Assembly: GCA_018650465.1 (NCBI GenBank)
Contig: JABIFY010000126.1
Coordinates: forward strand, 1-61,127
Length of the DNA stretch: 61,127 nt
Direction of reading: 5' to 3'
From: Alphaproteobacteria bacterium
GTDB lineage: Bacteria; Pseudomonadota; Alphaproteobacteria; UBA2966
The translations under genes and the position numbers were made by a program. The notes under the pieces were generated by a model that saw nothing but the letters and a program-made list of their open reading frames with translations, searched no databases and was not told where the DNA came from. Below are positions 25,157-34,998 of the stretch, piece after piece; position 1 is the stretch's first letter; every line of letters begins with the position of its first letter.

Positions 25157-27592
25157 TCATTGTGGCCGCATCCATTTGTCTAAAACAGCCGACAAGTGTT
25201 CGTCGCGAATGGGCTTGGTCACCACGTCAACCATACCCACGGAGAGAAATTTCTTATGATCTTCGCGACTGGAATGGCCCGTGAAAGCAACGACAGGCAG
25301 CACGCTTTCGTCGTGTTTTTGCAGGCGCTGAATTTGTGCCATCAGTTCCAGTCCCGACATTCCCGGCATGGAAATATCGGTAAAGACGACAGCATAGTCT
25401 GTCGCTTCGATCATCTTTAACGCCTGGCTGCCGCTTTCGGCCAAGTCGCATATCACGCCATGTTTCTCGAACTGTTTACCCGCCATGGCGCGGTTCATTC
25501 TGTTATCATCCACAACAAGAACAGGCTTGTTTACTCTTGGTGATTGACCGGTGTCAGCATCGTTGGAAGCCAGGCGTGCGACAACGGCCAACAATTCGTT
25601 TCCATCCAACGGTTTGGTGAGAACGATATTCATGCCTGCAACGAGACAGGACTCCAGTTCGGACTTTGTCGCCCCGGCGGTTACACCAATAATAGGGATC
25701 GCGGCAATGTATCCAGGCAATTTCCGCAATCGTTTAGTCGCTTCAATGCCATCCATCAGAGGCATATGGCGATCCATCAAGATGATATCAAAGGCTGAAC
25801 CTTCACCGCTACCTTCCAAAGTCTCAAGCGCCTGAAGACCATTTTCAACGCTGACTACACTATGCCCGACCCTGGTCAAAATCTTTTCAGCTACATTGCG
25901 GTTGGTCTCGTTATCTTCAACCTGGAGAATTCGCAAGTTGCGCGACAGGCCACTTTTTTTGCCAGTGCCATGCACAATATCCGCCTGCCTTACCAGCTTG
26001 GCTGCATCCTCCGGCAAAGCAATGGCCAAAGGAATTTTGAGGTAAAAAGTCGACCCTGCTCCCAGTTCACTTTCGACCCCGATCTCGCCCCCCATTAGCC
26101 CCGCCAAGCGGCGACAAATCGCCAGTCCTAATCCCGTTCCACCATATTTGCGTGCAACTTCTACAGCGCCCTGAGTGTAATCCGAAAAAAGTTTTTGCTG
26201 AACTTCCGGTGCAATCCCCGACCCCGTATCTGTCACCGACAAAATCAGGCTTACTGTTCTTGTCGTCTGTGCTTCAGACTTCACTGAAACTGAGACGGCC
26301 CCGTTGGAGGTAAACTTGATGGCGTTACTGATCAGATTCAGCAGAATTTGGCGCAGTCGATGTGGATCGCCCAGCATGACGTCCGGCAATCCTGTAGCAA
26401 CGTCACTATGCAGCAACAACCCCTGTTCCTGTGCTCGTATCGCCATAACCGAGACCGCTTTTCCGACAACATCCGACATCATGAATGGCACGGTTTCAAT
26501 TTCAAGCTTGTTCGCATCCAGCTTGGAAATATCCAGTAAATCATCAAGGATGGTCAACAAATATTCGCCGGACGAAACCACGATATCCACGCTGTCCCGC
26601 TGATCATCATCAAGATCAGTATCGCGCAACAGTCGCGCCATACCCAGGACGCCGTTCATGGGTGTCCGCACCTCGTGACTGACTACAGCAACAAACTCCG
26701 AGCGTGCCTCCGCTGCCGCCTCAGCCAGATCTTTTGCAACCTTCAAGGCCTCTTCGGCAAGTTTTCTATCGGTGATGTCTGTTACAATATTGACAACACC
26801 ACCGGTGGGGATGGGGGCTGTATTGACGTACAGGGTTTTACCGCTGGTTGTTGCACGTTCCCAACTCGTGGGCTTGTCATCAACAGGGAGGCTCGCCAAC
26901 CAGTCGTCCGTTAACTGATCTGCAGCCCCTGGTCCAAAGTCCCCACGTTCTGCCTGAAATTTGTTTTCCACACGATTTGATTCACCAATTTTGATCAATC
27001 CCTCCGGGAAATCATAAAGGTCATTATATTGCGAATTAAACAGAACATAATTTTTGTCCTGATCAACATATCGAATGCCCGCCGGCACATTATCAAGCAC
27101 GACCCTGAGCTGGTATTCCTTGACGGCAATTTCCTGCTCTGTGTGCTTGCGTCCGGTGATATCAAGATACCAGGCCAGGCGGGCGGCCTCTCCCGCATAA
27201 TCGATTGTAAAAAATGATGCCAGAGCCCAGAACTCAGAGTCATCACCCCGCCGCATTTTGATTTCCACATCCTGGCAGAAACCATCTTGTTCCAGCATCT
27301 TTATCATTTTGTTGCGGTCTTCGATGTCAACAAAAAAATCTCCACCAAAACGCGACTGCAAGGTTTCTTCGTTTAGCCCGAAGATTTTATAAAGCAAGGG
27401 ATTGGCGTACAGGGTTTTTGAATCAGAAAGGCGAATAACTGCGACAGCGAGAGGACAAACGTCAAGTAGAGCTTCGAAGTTGCCCTTGCCTTGCTGAGCG
27501 AGACGACGACGGAGAGCCTTGACCTCTGCGTGCAGGGCAGCATTCTCCTGGCGCAGATTTTCTGCTTGCGGATCAGTGTCTGATCCCGTCAT
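25157..27592 (-). CDS. Hybrid sensor histidine kinase with two receiver domains
   Basis: The 811-residue soluble hybrid kinase starts at MTGSDTDPQ (AAGGGAAG upstream); the frame extends 104 codons further without family features. Order: a short coiled coil (about 8-40, [20 protein letters not shown]), a PAS domain (about 45-160), a second PAS (about 170-285), HisKA with His306 in [16 protein letters not shown], HATPase_c ([35 protein letters not shown]), receiver 1 with Asp607 ([12 protein letters not shown]) and receiver 2 with Asp739 ([12 protein letters not shown]). There is no membrane segment and no Hpt domain. Output partner and signal are unknown. It converges with the MFS gene. Confidence 0.9.
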   Translation of the reverse strand: MTGSDTDPQAENLRQENAALHAEVKALRRRLAQQGKGNFEALLDVCPLAVAVIRLSDSKTLYANPLLYKIFGLNEETLQSRFGGDFFVDIEDRNKMIKMLEQDGFCQDVEIKMRRGDDSEFWALASFFTIDYAGEAARLAWYLDITGRKHTEQEIAVKEYQLRVVLDNVPAGIRYVDQDKNYVLFNSQYNDLYDFPEGLIKIGESNRVENKFQAERGDFGPGAADQLTDDWLASLPVDDKPTSWERATTSGKTLYVNTAPIPTGGVVNIVTDITDRKLAEEALKVAKDLAEAAAEARSEFVAVVSHEVRTPMNGVLGMARLLRDTDLDDDQRDSVDIVVSSGEYLLTILDDLLDISKLDANKLEIETVPFMMSDVVGKAVSVMAIRAQEQGLLLHSDVATGLPDVMLGDPHRLRQILLNLISNAIKFTSNGAVSVSVKSEAQTTRTVSLILSVTDTGSGIAPEVQQKLFSDYTQGAVEVARKYGGTGLGLAICRRLAGLMGGEIGVESELGAGSTFYLKIPLAIALPEDAAKLVRQADIVHGTGKKSGLSRNLRILQVEDNETNRNVAEKILTRVGHSVVSVENGLQALETLEGSGEGSAFDIILMDRHMPLMDGIEATKRLRKLPGYIAAIPIIGVTAGATKSELESCLVAGMNIVLTKPLDGNELLAVVARLASNDADTGQSPRVNKPVLVVDDNRMNRAMAGKQFEKHGVICDLAESGSQALKMIEATDYAVVFTDISMPGMSGLELMAQIQRLQKHDESVLPVVAFTGHSSREDHKKFLSVGMVDVVTKPIRDEHLSAVLDKWMRPQ

Positions 27593-27780
27593 CGAGACTT
27601 CCCTTTCAGATTTATAGCAGCCAGGAGATGCCGGACAGACATCAGGATGTTCGACCCATAGACTACTCCCTATCGGCCAACAGCGGAATATCTCAAGCTG
27701 AATAAGATACAGGTTATTCCTTGTATGCTCGTTCCTTTGATTGCGGGCTACGTCTTGCGCTATTCGATTTGGGCCCCTCT

Positions 27781-28599
27781 TCAGACCACAGCCCGTCGAT
27801 ACAAGTGCCAGGTTGCATGTCCCAAAATGGGTAGAGTTACCATCAGCCCCACCAGGCCGGACAACAAGGATATCGTCAACAGGGCTCCGATTGTCAGACA
27901 CCACACTGCCATTGTGCGAGGGCTTTTTGTCACCACCCGGACGCTGGTAATCATTGCCGTAACAAAATCGATATCACGATGGAACAGCATGGGAATGGAA
28001 ACAACGGAGTAGGAAAAAACAGCAAAGGCAATGATTGCCCCGGCCAGATTGCCTACGAACAGAAACAACAATCCAATTGGTGTCGTGAAAATCAGGCTGA
28101 TCAGTTGTGAAAAACTAAAGAGCTGAAACCCCATAAAGCCGAATGACAACAATGCGGCGATGTCCATCCAGATGAACAATGAAAAACCGGTAACCAGGGC
28201 CATCCAGCCAAGATCTCGGCTGAACATAGTTTTTATGGTGCCAAATACAATGCCCCATGACAGGTCATCTCCAGCTTCCAGATACTGGCTGACAACATAA
28301 AATCCGCAGGCCACAAAAGGGGCAATCAGCGCAAAACCGGCAGCCAGTGGATAGACCAGAAATGGTAAGTCGAAATACAGCAACATCAGGACCAACATCC
28401 AGCCACCGGCAACATAGATGCCTGCAAAAAACAGCCCATAGGCTGGCGCCCTGCGAAAGTCCCTGAGGCCGGCTGCCAAAACTTCCAACAGGTCATCAAT
28501 GCCCAATGCATTGACAGTTGGCATCTCTGCAGGACCGGCAGGCACTTCACTTGATGTTGTTGGTGGTTGATTTGTCGGCTCTGACGGGTGATCGGTCAT
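27781..28599 (-). CDS. DUF2189-family integral membrane protein
   Basis: The 272-residue protein has an N-terminal Pro/Thr-rich soluble tail and about six membrane segments. The entry motif [20 protein letters not shown] (about residues 46-65) and the later [20 protein letters not shown] with [15 protein letters not shown] are typical of DUF2189. ACAGGAATT precedes the ATG. Function is not known. It lies 188 bp upstream of the hybrid kinase in the same direction, with no sign of coupling. Confidence 0.82.
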   Translation of the reverse strand: MTDHPSEPTNQPPTTSSEVPAGPAEMPTVNALGIDDLLEVLAAGLRDFRRAPAYGLFFAGIYVAGGWMLVLMLLYFDLPFLVYPLAAGFALIAPFVACGFYVVSQYLEAGDDLSWGIVFGTIKTMFSRDLGWMALVTGFSLFIWMDIAALLSFGFMGFQLFSFSQLISLIFTTPIGLLFLFVGNLAGAIIAFAVFSYSVVSIPMLFHRDIDFVTAMITSVRVVTKSPRTMAVWCLTIGALLTISLLSGLVGLMVTLPILGHATWHLYRRAVV

Positions 28600-28773
28600 A
28601 TTGAATTCCTGTTACACCGAAATTGTTCAGGTCAGCGTAAGTCCAACATCCGGTCTATTCAAGAATTGAATCACCAGAGCAGTTCCGACAATGCCGGACA
28701 CGCTCTGATGATAATCTGTTAAATTGGCTTGGTCGCCATGGCTACGAAGTGAACGAAAAGCACGCCTGCTCTA

Positions 28774-29031
28774 TCAAGAACGATCTACATGTATGCTGCG
28801 GCTGGTTTGCCAGGCCGCTGCCATGATCGCGCCACGGTCGACACCGATGTCCCTCAGGATGTGATCATCCAGTTCAGACAATACCTTGACCGAATTACGA
28901 TAGGCCCTGTTTCGCATAAAACTATCATATTTCTCAGCGAAAAAATCGACGGCAGCATCAACGATTGATGTTGACGTTGTCTGGCGCGATACATTTCCCG
29001 GAACTGATCCGACTTCCCGTGCAAATTCCAT
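28774..29031 (-). CDS. DUF1127 (YjiS-like) small protein
   Basis: The 85-residue protein ends in the DUF1127 motif: RNRAYRNSVKVLSELDDHIL then RDIGVDRGAI. The start has a strong AGGAGGAA. DUF1127 proteins are short, basic and frequent in Alphaproteobacteria; some influence RNA or phosphate and carbon metabolism, but a role for this long variant (most are 45-75 residues) is unknown. The N-terminal 40 residues show no family feature. Confidence 0.8.
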   Translation of the reverse strand: MEFAREVGSVPGNVSRQTTSTSIVDAAVDFFAEKYDSFMRNRAYRNSVKVLSELDDHILRDIGVDRGAIMAAAWQTSRSIHVDRS

Positions 29032-29166
29032 GGTCTTTCCTCCTGGCTAGCCCTTTGCCCCTGCGTTGTGCAAGGGCCTGTTCAAGGTGACAGGTGATAA
29101 ATAGGAGTTGCATGTATCAAAACGGCGTCAGGCGCACGACTAAAGTGTTTCTGTTGTTTCAGATGG

Positions 29167-29198
29167 CAAAAAACGGAAGCGACACCAGCCGCTTCCGT
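29167..29198 (-). terminator. Rho-independent terminator of the lectin-like gene
   Basis: On the minus strand ACGGAAGCG, an 8-nt loop and CGCTTCCGT form a 9-bp GC-rich stem followed directly by a T-run (TTTTTT). It lies 22 bp downstream of the stop codon of the exported lectin-like gene. Confidence 0.88.
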
Positions 29199-29219
29199 CA
29201 TTTATGTCGTTTCAGGTTT

Positions 29220-29876
29220 TTAGTCTGCGGCAAAGCAATAAAGCAATCCGGCACCGCCTGTAGAGGCCAGAGCTTTTTGACTACAGCCACGCGAGCCATG
29301 AGCCGTATTCCATGACACGTTGCCACCACCATGGCGATCGTGGTGGCCAAGCATGGCGCTTCCCTTGTCATTGCTGGTCCAGTTGCCACAGGTATGTTCG
29401 CCTTTTTCCCAAGGAAAATAGGCTGTTCCATCGGCTTTGGAGCCGGTCAGGATATCATGCTGGTTGGGCTTGTCGCCCCGACCCTTGACCTGCATGCCGT
29501 TTTCATCAAGAGCTGTACGCTTGACCAGGTTCGGACTGATATGCAGCTGATCCAGATCACTGGCGATCAGGCTGCCCTTGGCATTATACCAGGGGCCCTT
29601 GCCGATCCGGTCACGGGCAGAAGTGCCACGTTTGTCCGGGAACCAGGTGGAAAGATAAGCGCGCCAGGTCCGTTTTTTTGACCCGGCAGCTTCGGCGAGC
29701 TTTTTACAGTGACCGTCTGCACCGGCCAGGCCGCCCAGATTGGCACCGTCTCCCATGCCAACGCTAGTGACAAAGAACCCCATTGATTGGTCGGCCGCCA
29801 GTGTCGGTGACGCCGCCAACGTCAGCGCAATTCCTGCCGCTATACCCGTCACTATGGCTTTATGTTTGATACCCAT
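29220..29876 (-). CDS. Exported lectin-like (DUF1554/endostatin-like) protein
   Basis: The 218-residue protein has a signal peptide (VTGIAAGIALTLAASPTLA, cleavage before ADQS). The body has LGGLAGADGHCKKLAEAAGS then KKRTWRAYLST (about residues 50-80), a motif of bacterial C-type-lectin-like or endostatin-like domains, with later WTSNDKGSAMLGHHDRHGGG and a final GLLYCFAAD. Three body cysteines are seen (GHCKK, HTCGNW, RGCSQ), plus the C-terminal one. GGGAGGAAG upstream of the ATG at 29876 fixes the start. A ligand is unknown. It is monocistronic with its own terminator. Confidence 0.78.
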   Translation of the reverse strand: MGIKHKAIVTGIAAGIALTLAASPTLAADQSMGFFVTSVGMGDGANLGGLAGADGHCKKLAEAAGSKKRTWRAYLSTWFPDKRGTSARDRIGKGPWYNAKGSLIASDLDQLHISPNLVKRTALDENGMQVKGRGDKPNQHDILTGSKADGTAYFPWEKGEHTCGNWTSNDKGSAMLGHHDRHGGGNVSWNTAHGSRGCSQKALASTGGAGLLYCFAAD

Positions 29877-30101
29877 CGCGAGCTTCCTCCCTTGTTTTTT
29901 ACTGAGTTGATTCTGGAGACTTGTTTGTTGTCTGAGCAAACTCTATGCAGAACAATTCAACTTGCCAAGAAAATGCCGACTGTCTTCACGGTTATATGAT
30001 CGAACGGTTGTGGAGCCGTCTCAAGGTTCCAATCAATGCTGTTGAGTTCTCAACGTCTGACGCCTTTGTGTCAGTATCAAGTGAACTGAAAATATACAGC
30101 T

Positions 30102-30515
30102 TTATACAGCTCTTCGGGTTTCTGCCAGATCGGGAAATTGTTCAACCAGCCAGGCACAAAATTCGTCAAAATCAATTGGTTTCAAAAAATAGCCTACGGC
30201 ACCAAGTTCCCGTGCCCTTTTTGCATCCTGCAGTTTTGTTCTCCGGGTTATCATATAAACCGGAATCGACTTGGTTGCCGGGTCCAGCTTCAGCTCATCC
30301 AGCATTTCAAGACCTGTCATTTCTGGCATGATCCAGTCCAGTAAAATTAAGTCTGGCTTTAGTTGACGCGCCTCATAGAGGCCCGACTCGCCATTTATTG
30401 CCGTGACGACCCTGCAGCCAAGTATTTCTTCAACGGCAGTCTTCAGCAGCTCCAAAATGTTCGGATCGTCGTCAATTATCAGGGCAAGGTTGTCCTGCAA
30501 TGTTTCATTTCCCAT
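30102..30515 (-). CDS. Stand-alone response regulator receiver protein
   Basis: The 137-residue protein is a single REC domain without an output domain. It has acidic residues in LALIIDDDPN, phospho-acceptor Asp60 in LILLDWIMPEMTG, Thr/Ser in YMITRRT and Lys in YFLKPIDF. The start at MGNETLQD is chosen because the longer frame adds a hydrophobic stretch with no ribosome binding site. Such proteins work in phosphorelays or bind targets directly. Three orphan histidine kinases are encoded in this window, none adjacent. Confidence 0.87.
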   Translation of the reverse strand: MGNETLQDNLALIIDDDPNILELLKTAVEEILGCRVVTAINGESGLYEARQLKPDLILLDWIMPEMTGLEMLDELKLDPATKSIPVYMITRRTKLQDAKRARELGAVGYFLKPIDFDEFCAWLVEQFPDLAETRRAV

Positions 30516-30629
30516 CCCGTTCAAAAAGAAATATGGTATGCCGCAGGCGATTAGTCCAACCAAACTTGACATCGATATGACTGATCTTGTTCCATAATCG
30601 ATATTTCATCAAACATAAGAGATACTGAA

Positions 30630-31037
30630 TTGTTCAATCCGGTTGCAGATTTCATCGCCATGCGGAAGGACATTCAGGCGCAATCAAAGCTGATTGGCGT
30701 CTGGGGCTTCATGCTGAACGTGCCAACTTTGCTGGGTGGATTGTATTTCGCTGATCACCTGGAAGGTGTCGCCGTGATTACATCCATTCTTGTTTCACTG
30801 CTGATCGCAACTCAAATTCACAAACGCACACCTTTAAGCAGGCTCATGGGCCTGTGCCACGTTGTCTTCATTCCCACAATTATTTTGTTTGCAATGCAAA
30901 CGGGGCAGACGCCGCTGACGATGCCATTCGGGATTTGGTCGACTTACAGCCTTGTTCTGATGAGCATCTGCGTCCTGATCGATGCATTCGACCTTTATCG
31001 CTATTTCGTGCAGGGAAATCGCACCTATAACACATAA
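30630..31037 (+). CDS. Small integral membrane protein of unknown function
   Basis: The 135-residue protein has about four hydrophobic segments (around residues 23-42, 46-62, 70-90 and 100-122) and a short polar tail. TTG at 30630 with AAGAGA upstream is taken as the start; ATG at 30660 would remove 10 residues. I do not recognise the family. It is divergent from the receiver protein across 114 bp. Confidence 0.6.
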   Translation: MFNPVADFIAMRKDIQAQSKLIGVWGFMLNVPTLLGGLYFADHLEGVAVITSILVSLLIATQIHKRTPLSRLMGLCHVVFIPTIILFAMQTGQTPLTMPFGIWSTYSLVLMSICVLIDAFDLYRYFVQGNRTYNT

Positions 31038-31137
31038 GAAAATTTTATTTCGGAGAACAGGATGACGGCCAATAGTGGTGCTGGTCCGATTGGCAAAGCC
31101 GCAGCCACATCTGGTGAAGTGATGATTTCAATTTAGT

Positions 31138-32316
31138 CTACGTTGTTGCCGCATCGGGTTGCCTTGCAGACCCAGGCTTTTCGATTGTCATAGCCAGAAA
31201 GAAGGCTATCAAGGAAAATCCGCTGGCCAGCAAAAAGGCATTCGCAAGATCGTTTTCGCCTGCCAGTCCAGCAAGCACTGCAGCCGAAGCCGCGAAACCA
31301 TCCATGAAAGCGAAAGTCAGACCCAGACTTGTTCCTTCACGACCACCCGCATGATCAACGGCTGCGGCCTGTAACACGGCCCGAATTGCAACCAGCGCCG
31401 TCATGGCAATGCCCAGAGCAACAAGTGTAACGACAACGCTGGAAAATGCCCAGGCGGCTATGGCAGCAATACTGGCAATGCCATTGCCCATAAGGATCAG
31501 GGGACGTCTGCCGATGTTATCTGAAATGCGGCCCATCCAGGGCATCGCCAGCGCTCCGGCCGTCATCATCGCCGCCATGGCCAAAGCCGTTTCCAGCCAG
31601 CTGAAATCATGATTAGCTCGCAGATACAAGGGCGTCATCGTGGTAATAGCAAACAGGCCCATGTTGTAGGACGTAAACAGCGCCAGCACGCGAACACCAG
31701 TCCACGTTGACCAGACCCGCCAGATGTCTGAAAAATCTGCGCGTGTCGGTCGGGAATTCACGTGTCGCGGTACCTTGGGCGCAATAAAAATAAAACAAAG
31801 TCCCATGATCAGCGTTGGGATGATCAAAATTTGCAGAGCGACCCGCCAATCCCAAAAAAGAAGTGCCAGACCAGCAACCGGCAGAGCAACCACTTCGGCC
31901 AGGTGACCGCCGATGCTGTGAACGCCAAGGGCATAGGCACGTCTGATTTTGTGCATTTGGGCCAAGACCCCGGTTGCGATGGGATGCCATGTGGCATCCC
32001 CCATGCCGGCCACAGCTATCAGGATCGCAAACACCCAGAAGCCATCGACAAATGAAGCCGCCAAATAGCCAAAGCCAACCCAAAAGAAAGTCGCCAGCAA
32101 CAAGACGCCACGATTGGCAACATGATCCGCCAAAAGGCCCGCAGGTATGTAGGCCAGGGACGCACCTGTACTGGAAATCATAAACAGAAGGCCGATTTCC
32201 GACGGCGACAAATTCAGGGCGGCACCAAAAGCAGGGATGATCAGATACAGCCCGATCGGTGCCAGGTCGTTGGAGAAATGGCCCAGTGAAAAAGGGATAA
32301 GCAAAGAGGATTTCAT
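31138..32316 (-). CDS. MFS transporter
   Basis: The 392-residue 12-helix transporter begins at MKSSLLIPFSLGHFSNDLAP, a start that aligns with typical MFS_1 N-termini; the frame extends 12 codons further. The loop 2-3 motif reads GLLADHVANRGVLL, the central loop is short, and the second half has MGRISDNIGRRPLILMGNG, a good motif A. Members with this N-terminus include fosmidomycin-resistance-like exporters. The substrate is unknown. It diverges from the racemase-like gene. Confidence 0.83.
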   Translation of the reverse strand: MKSSLLIPFSLGHFSNDLAPIGLYLIIPAFGAALNLSPSEIGLLFMISSTGASLAYIPAGLLADHVANRGVLLLATFFWVGFGYLAASFVDGFWVFAILIAVAGMGDATWHPIATGVLAQMHKIRRAYALGVHSIGGHLAEVVALPVAGLALLFWDWRVALQILIIPTLIMGLCFIFIAPKVPRHVNSRPTRADFSDIWRVWSTWTGVRVLALFTSYNMGLFAITTMTPLYLRANHDFSWLETALAMAAMMTAGALAMPWMGRISDNIGRRPLILMGNGIASIAAIAAWAFSSVVVTLVALGIAMTALVAIRAVLQAAAVDHAGGREGTSLGLTFAFMDGFAASAAVLAGLAGENDLANAFLLASGFSLIAFFLAMTIEKPGSARQPDAATT

Positions 32317-32413
32317 GGCCGCGACGCTAGAGCGATTGCCTTCAATTAACAAGCACCCTTATGATCAGTTGAATGAGAAAGATATTTAACCTGAGAGAAC
32401 GGATTACTGCACC

Positions 32414-33109
32414 ATGACACTCCACATTGGCATCGCCGGATGCTCGGCAGAAGGGGCAGCTCTTTGTTACAAGACGATTTGCCTGGAAGGTCAGGCCGTT
32501 CTTGGTCAACACGTCCATCCAGAAGTATCCATGCATACCCCGTCCCTGTCTGAATATGTAGATTGCCTGGAAAAAGATGACATTGCAGGGATCGGCGACC
32601 TGATGCTGCAATCGGCCATCAAACTGGCAGCCATTGGAGCAGACTTTGTGATCTGCCCCGATAACACAGTGCATCAGGCTTTTGACAGCATGATCGACCG
32701 CTCACCCTTGCCGTGGTTGCATATCGGTGAGGTTGTGGCCGCAGAAGCCGCGAGTCGAAAGTATCAGCGCCTCGCCATAACAGGGACCAGTTGGCTGGTT
32801 GGCAGCGAGGTCTACCCGGCCAAACTGGCGGAACATGGACTGGATTTCGCCCGGCCCAATCAGGACGAGTGCAAGGAAATAGATCGCATCATCATGGAGG
32901 AACTGACGCAGGGCATTTTCAAACCTGACGCCATCGCCAGTTTTCGACAAGTGATAGGCCGTATGGGACAGGAAGGTTGTGACGCCGTCATCCTCGGCTG
33001 CACAGAAATTCCTTTGATCATCGACGACAAGAACTCTCCTTTGCCGACACTCGATTCAACTCGCCTGCTGGCCCGCGCCGCACTGGAACGGGCCACTTCA
33101 GACGACTGA
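32414..33109 (+). CDS. Aspartate/glutamate racemase family protein with one Cys replaced
   Basis: The 231-residue protein has the two-lobed Asp/Glu racemase fold, of YgeA-like length. The N-terminal lobe starts HIGIAGCSAEGAA. The first catalytic motif, normally CNT, reads CPDNTVH, so Asp83 sits where the catalytic Cys is expected. The second motif is intact (LGCTEIPLI, Cys196). In the E. coli relative EcL-DER a Thr/Cys pair replaces Cys/Cys and favours one direction of catalysis, so an asymmetric racemase or a lyase/isomerase activity is possible. It converges with the YghU-type gene (7 bp between stops). Confidence 0.82.
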   Translation: MTLHIGIAGCSAEGAALCYKTICLEGQAVLGQHVHPEVSMHTPSLSEYVDCLEKDDIAGIGDLMLQSAIKLAAIGADFVICPDNTVHQAFDSMIDRSPLPWLHIGEVVAAEAASRKYQRLAITGTSWLVGSEVYPAKLAEHGLDFARPNQDECKEIDRIIMEELTQGIFKPDAIASFRQVIGRMGQEGCDAVILGCTEIPLIIDDKNSPLPTLDSTRLLARAALERATSDD

Positions 33110-33116
33110 ACGGGAC

Positions 33117-34001
33117 CTATGCTTCTTCGGCGGCAGGCTCCAGTTTATCCTGGGTCCGCAGGTCAAAATCACTTGCATTGTGACGTTCACGCAGTTGTTC
33201 TTCCAGTGGGCCCATCGCACGGTTGACCATGCGACCACGCTTCACAGCTTCGCGTTCGGCGATCTCGTGGGTCCAGCGGCCAAGATTCTTGTAAGAAGCG
33301 GCATCCAGGAACTCTGCCGCTTCATAGACCTTGTTCTGAACGACAGCGCCGTACCAGGGCCAGATCGCAATGTCTGCAATGGTGTATTCATCCCCACACA
33401 TAAAACGGTTGTCAGCCAGGCGTTGATCCAGCACGTCCAGCTGACGCTTCACTTCCATAGCAAAGCGATTGATCGGGTATTCAAATTTCTCCGGGGCATA
33501 GGCATAAAAATGACCAAAGCCGCCGCCAAGATAGGGTGCGCTGCCCATCTGCCAGAACAACCAGGACAAACACTCCGCTTTGTTGGCTGGATCAGACGGC
33601 AGCAAGGCACCAAACTTCTCGGCCAGATATAGCAATATGGCGCCAGACTCAAAAACCCGTGTCGGCGGTGTCGTGCTGTGATCCATCAGGGCGGGAATCT
33701 TTGAGTTTGGATTGGCGCCGACAAAACCACTGCCAAACTGGTCGCCCTCGCCAATATTAATCAACCAGGCATCATACTCAGCCCCTTCATGACCCAGCGC
33801 CAGCAGTTCCTCCAGCATGACGGTGACCTTGACGCCATTGGGTGTCGACAGGGAGTAGAGTTGCAGCGGATGCTTACCAACTTGTAGCTCTTTTTCAGTC
33901 TGTGCACCTGCGGTTGGGCGATTGATACTGGCAAACTTGCCGCCGTTTTCCTTATCAAAGGTCCAGACTTTGGGGGGTGTATACTCAGACTGATCAGACA
34001 T
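33117..34001 (-). CDS. yghU: YghU-type glutathione S-transferase / disulfide-bond oxidoreductase
   Basis: The 294-residue protein matches the nu-class GST YghU, which reduces organic hydroperoxides and disulfides with glutathione. It has the N-terminal extension YTPPKVWTFDKENGGKFASI with NRPTAG, the thioredoxin fold with LQLYSLSTPNGVKVTVMLEE (active Thr/Asn region), NSKIPALMDH and ESGAILLYLAEKFG, then an all-helical domain with YTIADIAIWPWYG. GGAG upstream of the ATG at 34001 supports this start; a longer frame to 34088 is not family-like. Confidence 0.92.
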   Translation of the reverse strand: MSDQSEYTPPKVWTFDKENGGKFASINRPTAGAQTEKELQVGKHPLQLYSLSTPNGVKVTVMLEELLALGHEGAEYDAWLINIGEGDQFGSGFVGANPNSKIPALMDHSTTPPTRVFESGAILLYLAEKFGALLPSDPANKAECLSWLFWQMGSAPYLGGGFGHFYAYAPEKFEYPINRFAMEVKRQLDVLDQRLADNRFMCGDEYTIADIAIWPWYGAVVQNKVYEAAEFLDAASYKNLGRWTHEIAEREAVKRGRMVNRAMGPLEEQLRERHNASDFDLRTQDKLEPAAEEA

Positions 34002-34184
34002 AGGGGAGTCTCCATAGAGTGAAATCGGCACATATTTTCTGGAAATTTGAATATCACTGCGGCAGTGATATGTATATGGCGCTGACAAAATTGTGTTTCA
34101 AGCAGGTCTGTATTTTCAGGGGCGGCGAGATCACAAAGTTTCTAAATCGATATTGATTAACTTTGCCGCCCTAAATGCAAAATC

Positions 34185-34919
34185 TCATTTCTGGTAACCG
34201 AACTTGTTCAGATATGATGTGAAGATTGCTTCGTACTCCCCGCTGCTTTTTACCTTTCTCAGCGCCATGTTGAAGACAGAACACATGTCCCTGTCCCGAA
34301 ACCCCATACGTGTTGTCAGGACCGGGAAGATATCGTGAAACGCAAACTCTTTTGCCTGGGCCTTGATTTTTCCAAGGCTTTGCAAAAACAGAAACATATC
34401 GCCGATACTGACGTCCGCCCTGCCACGGTACAACATACCGGATTGCAATTTTTGATCAGCGATTTCGGAATATTCTGCAAAACCGTCAAAGGCCTTGAAT
34501 GCCGGACCCATAAATTTTTTCGCCCCCTGAAATGCAACGACCCGTAATCCCTTCAGATCAGACAGGCCATGCAGTTCAAGATTGCGATCAGTTTTTGAAA
34601 TTGCAATATCGCGAAACCGGAATACCGGGTCTGATTTACAGCCCTCCAATTTTGCAGAATCAAAGACATTTGCGACGGCATCAATCTTACCGTTTTCAAA
34701 GTCCTTCCATAGCCTTTTGTTGGGACGCCCAAACAGAAATTTTGGTTGATGGTCCGGCATGTACCTGAATACTGCTTTTAGAATATCCGGAAAAATTCCA
34801 GTGTCGCCTTTCGCTATATAATAGGGCTCGTAATTACCCATGCCCACGGAGATTTCTTTCGCGCCAGCTTCCGAGGTCCCAAAGATAAAGAGCGCCAAAA
34901 TGACAGTTGAAAATTTCAT
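34185..34919 (-). CDS. Periplasmic substrate-binding protein, SBP_bac_3-like
   Basis: The 244-residue exported protein has a signal peptide (MKFSTVILALFIFGTSEAGA) and the type of fold seen in amino-acid-binding SBP_bac_3 proteins (ISVGMGNYEPYYIAKGDTGI, IDAVANVFDSAKLEGCKSDP, YEAIFTSYLNKFG at the end). No permease or ATPase gene is adjacent, so it may act as a sensor or be an orphan component. It lies 79 bp downstream of a second protein of the same kind on the same strand. Confidence 0.75.
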   Translation of the reverse strand: MKFSTVILALFIFGTSEAGAKEISVGMGNYEPYYIAKGDTGIFPDILKAVFRYMPDHQPKFLFGRPNKRLWKDFENGKIDAVANVFDSAKLEGCKSDPVFRFRDIAISKTDRNLELHGLSDLKGLRVVAFQGAKKFMGPAFKAFDGFAEYSEIADQKLQSGMLYRGRADVSIGDMFLFLQSLGKIKAQAKEFAFHDIFPVLTTRMGFRDRDMCSVFNMALRKVKSSGEYEAIFTSYLNKFGYQK

Positions 34920-34998
34920 GATCAGACGTATCCAGCGTTCTTGAGTTTCGGCAATAGTCAATTTTGGACCAGACATTGCCTGGTGGTTTCCACGTCAG

